From contig CAZDHT010000304.1 of the NCBI GenBank assembly GCA_964505325.1, positions 1 through 5,676 of the forward strand: DNA of 5,676 nt, read 5' to 3'. A model generated the notes under the pieces. The model saw only the letters and a list, made by a program, of their open reading frames with translations, searched no databases and was not told the DNA's origin. Source of the DNA: CAZDHT01 sp964505325 (GTDB lineage Bacteria; Planctomycetota; PUPC01). Positions 5,311-5,676 of the stretch are shown here, in pieces. The translations under genes and the position numbers were made by a program. Each line of letters starts with the position of its first letter. Position 1 is the stretch's first letter.

Positions 5311-5676
5311 TCACGGCAAGCGGCCAAACACGTCGACGTGGCGGTCGCTGGCCATCGCTACCTGGAGAGCGCCGAGCCCGGCGCGGTCAAGCTGGCGGCG
5401 TATCTCGTCGGGGGTGTGCGCGGACAGGAGCGAGCGGTAGTATTCCTCCCGGAGTTTTGGCGGCTCGCCTGGGGCGTACCGGTCGACGATCTCTTGCGCC
5501 GCCTTCCGGCTCGGCGGGCGGGCAAGGTCGCGAAGAAAAGCAACGGCGCCCGGCTTCGCCAGGCGCTGCACCTCTGCCCAGAACAGATCCGTCTCCGTGA
5601 TGTGATGGAGGATGCTGTTGGAGAACACCACGTCGAACGAATGCGCCGGCAGGGCGGTCGCCTTGGCATCGGCGAC
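5311..5676 (-). CDS. Class I SAM-dependent methyltransferase, C-terminal part (5' end outside window)
   Basis: The frame is open from the window edge to TGA at 5311-5313, giving 121 residues. It begins inside the Rossmann fold at VADAKATALPAHSFDVVFSNS. The acidic DA and LP pair resembles the loop after strand 3 that contacts the SAM adenine, and FDVVFSNSILHHI is the strand-4 motif of UbiE-like class I enzymes. EVQRLAKPGAVAFLRDLARPP then matches the usual helix and strand 5 region. The tail (HTPDEIRRQLDRAGL) is a typical helix before the last strands. The glycine-rich SAM motif I lies beyond the window, so activity cannot be judged, and the methyl acceptor is unknown. The GTG at 5631 is internal, not a start. 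The gene is co-directional with Tricorn but separated from it by 485 bases and a terminator-like hairpin, so a shared operon is unlikely. Confidence 0.88.
   Translation of the reverse strand, partial: VADAKATALPAHSFDVVFSNSILHHITETDLFWAEVQRLAKPGAVAFLRDLARPPSRKAAQEIVDRYAPGEPPKLREEYYRSLLSAHTPDEIRRQLDRAGLGALQVAMASDRHVDVFGRLP

Noticed and set aside
5037..5327. 96-codon - strand frame after the methyltransferase
   Set aside because: It starts inside the methyltransferase 3' end, reads through a terminator-like hairpin and the AT-rich island, and shows no coding signature.

Overview
This GC-rich window most likely comes from a planctomycete or a related, possibly uncultured, bacterium. Two observations point there. 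Tandem genes begin with the LEPR-x-LL signature, which is frequent in Planctomycetota, and there is a full-length bacterial Tricorn protease. No rRNA, tRNA, CRISPR array or insertion sequence is visible, so the taxonomy is an inference from gene content.

Left part (1-1522, + strand): two tandem paralogous genes for small proteins of about 245 residues. The first is cut by the window edge and the second is complete. Each has an N-terminal LEPR-x-LL motif followed by seven Asp-marked turns spaced 22 residues apart (one spacing of 23, at the same place in both). This pattern suggests a compact beta-solenoid. Their function is unknown. A strong Shine-Dalgarno sequence in the 62-base gap fixes the start of the second gene, and the two are probably co-transcribed.

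Middle (1574-4825, - strand, convergent with the pair): a 1083-residue Tricorn-type S41 peptidase. It has two beta-propellers, a C1 helical region, a PDZ domain and a C2 catalytic domain. All active-site residues I can recall for the archaeal enzyme are present, several of them at identical residue numbers. It has no signal peptide and is probably cytosolic, trimming oligopeptides made by larger proteases.

Right part: a roughly 485-base stretch (4826-5310) with no convincing gene but with much symmetry. It holds a hairpin with an alternative pairing next to the Tricorn ribosome binding site, a 26-base near-palindrome, two degenerate repeats of about 72 bases (one containing a long hairpin), an AT-rich island and a GC-rich terminator-like hairpin. 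Beyond it, the 3' end of a class I SAM-dependent methyltransferase gene lies on the - strand (5311-5676) and runs off the window.

The solenoid pair, the protease and the methyltransferase do not form an obvious pathway. The points most worth following are the solenoid gene pair and the structured DNA upstream of the protease.
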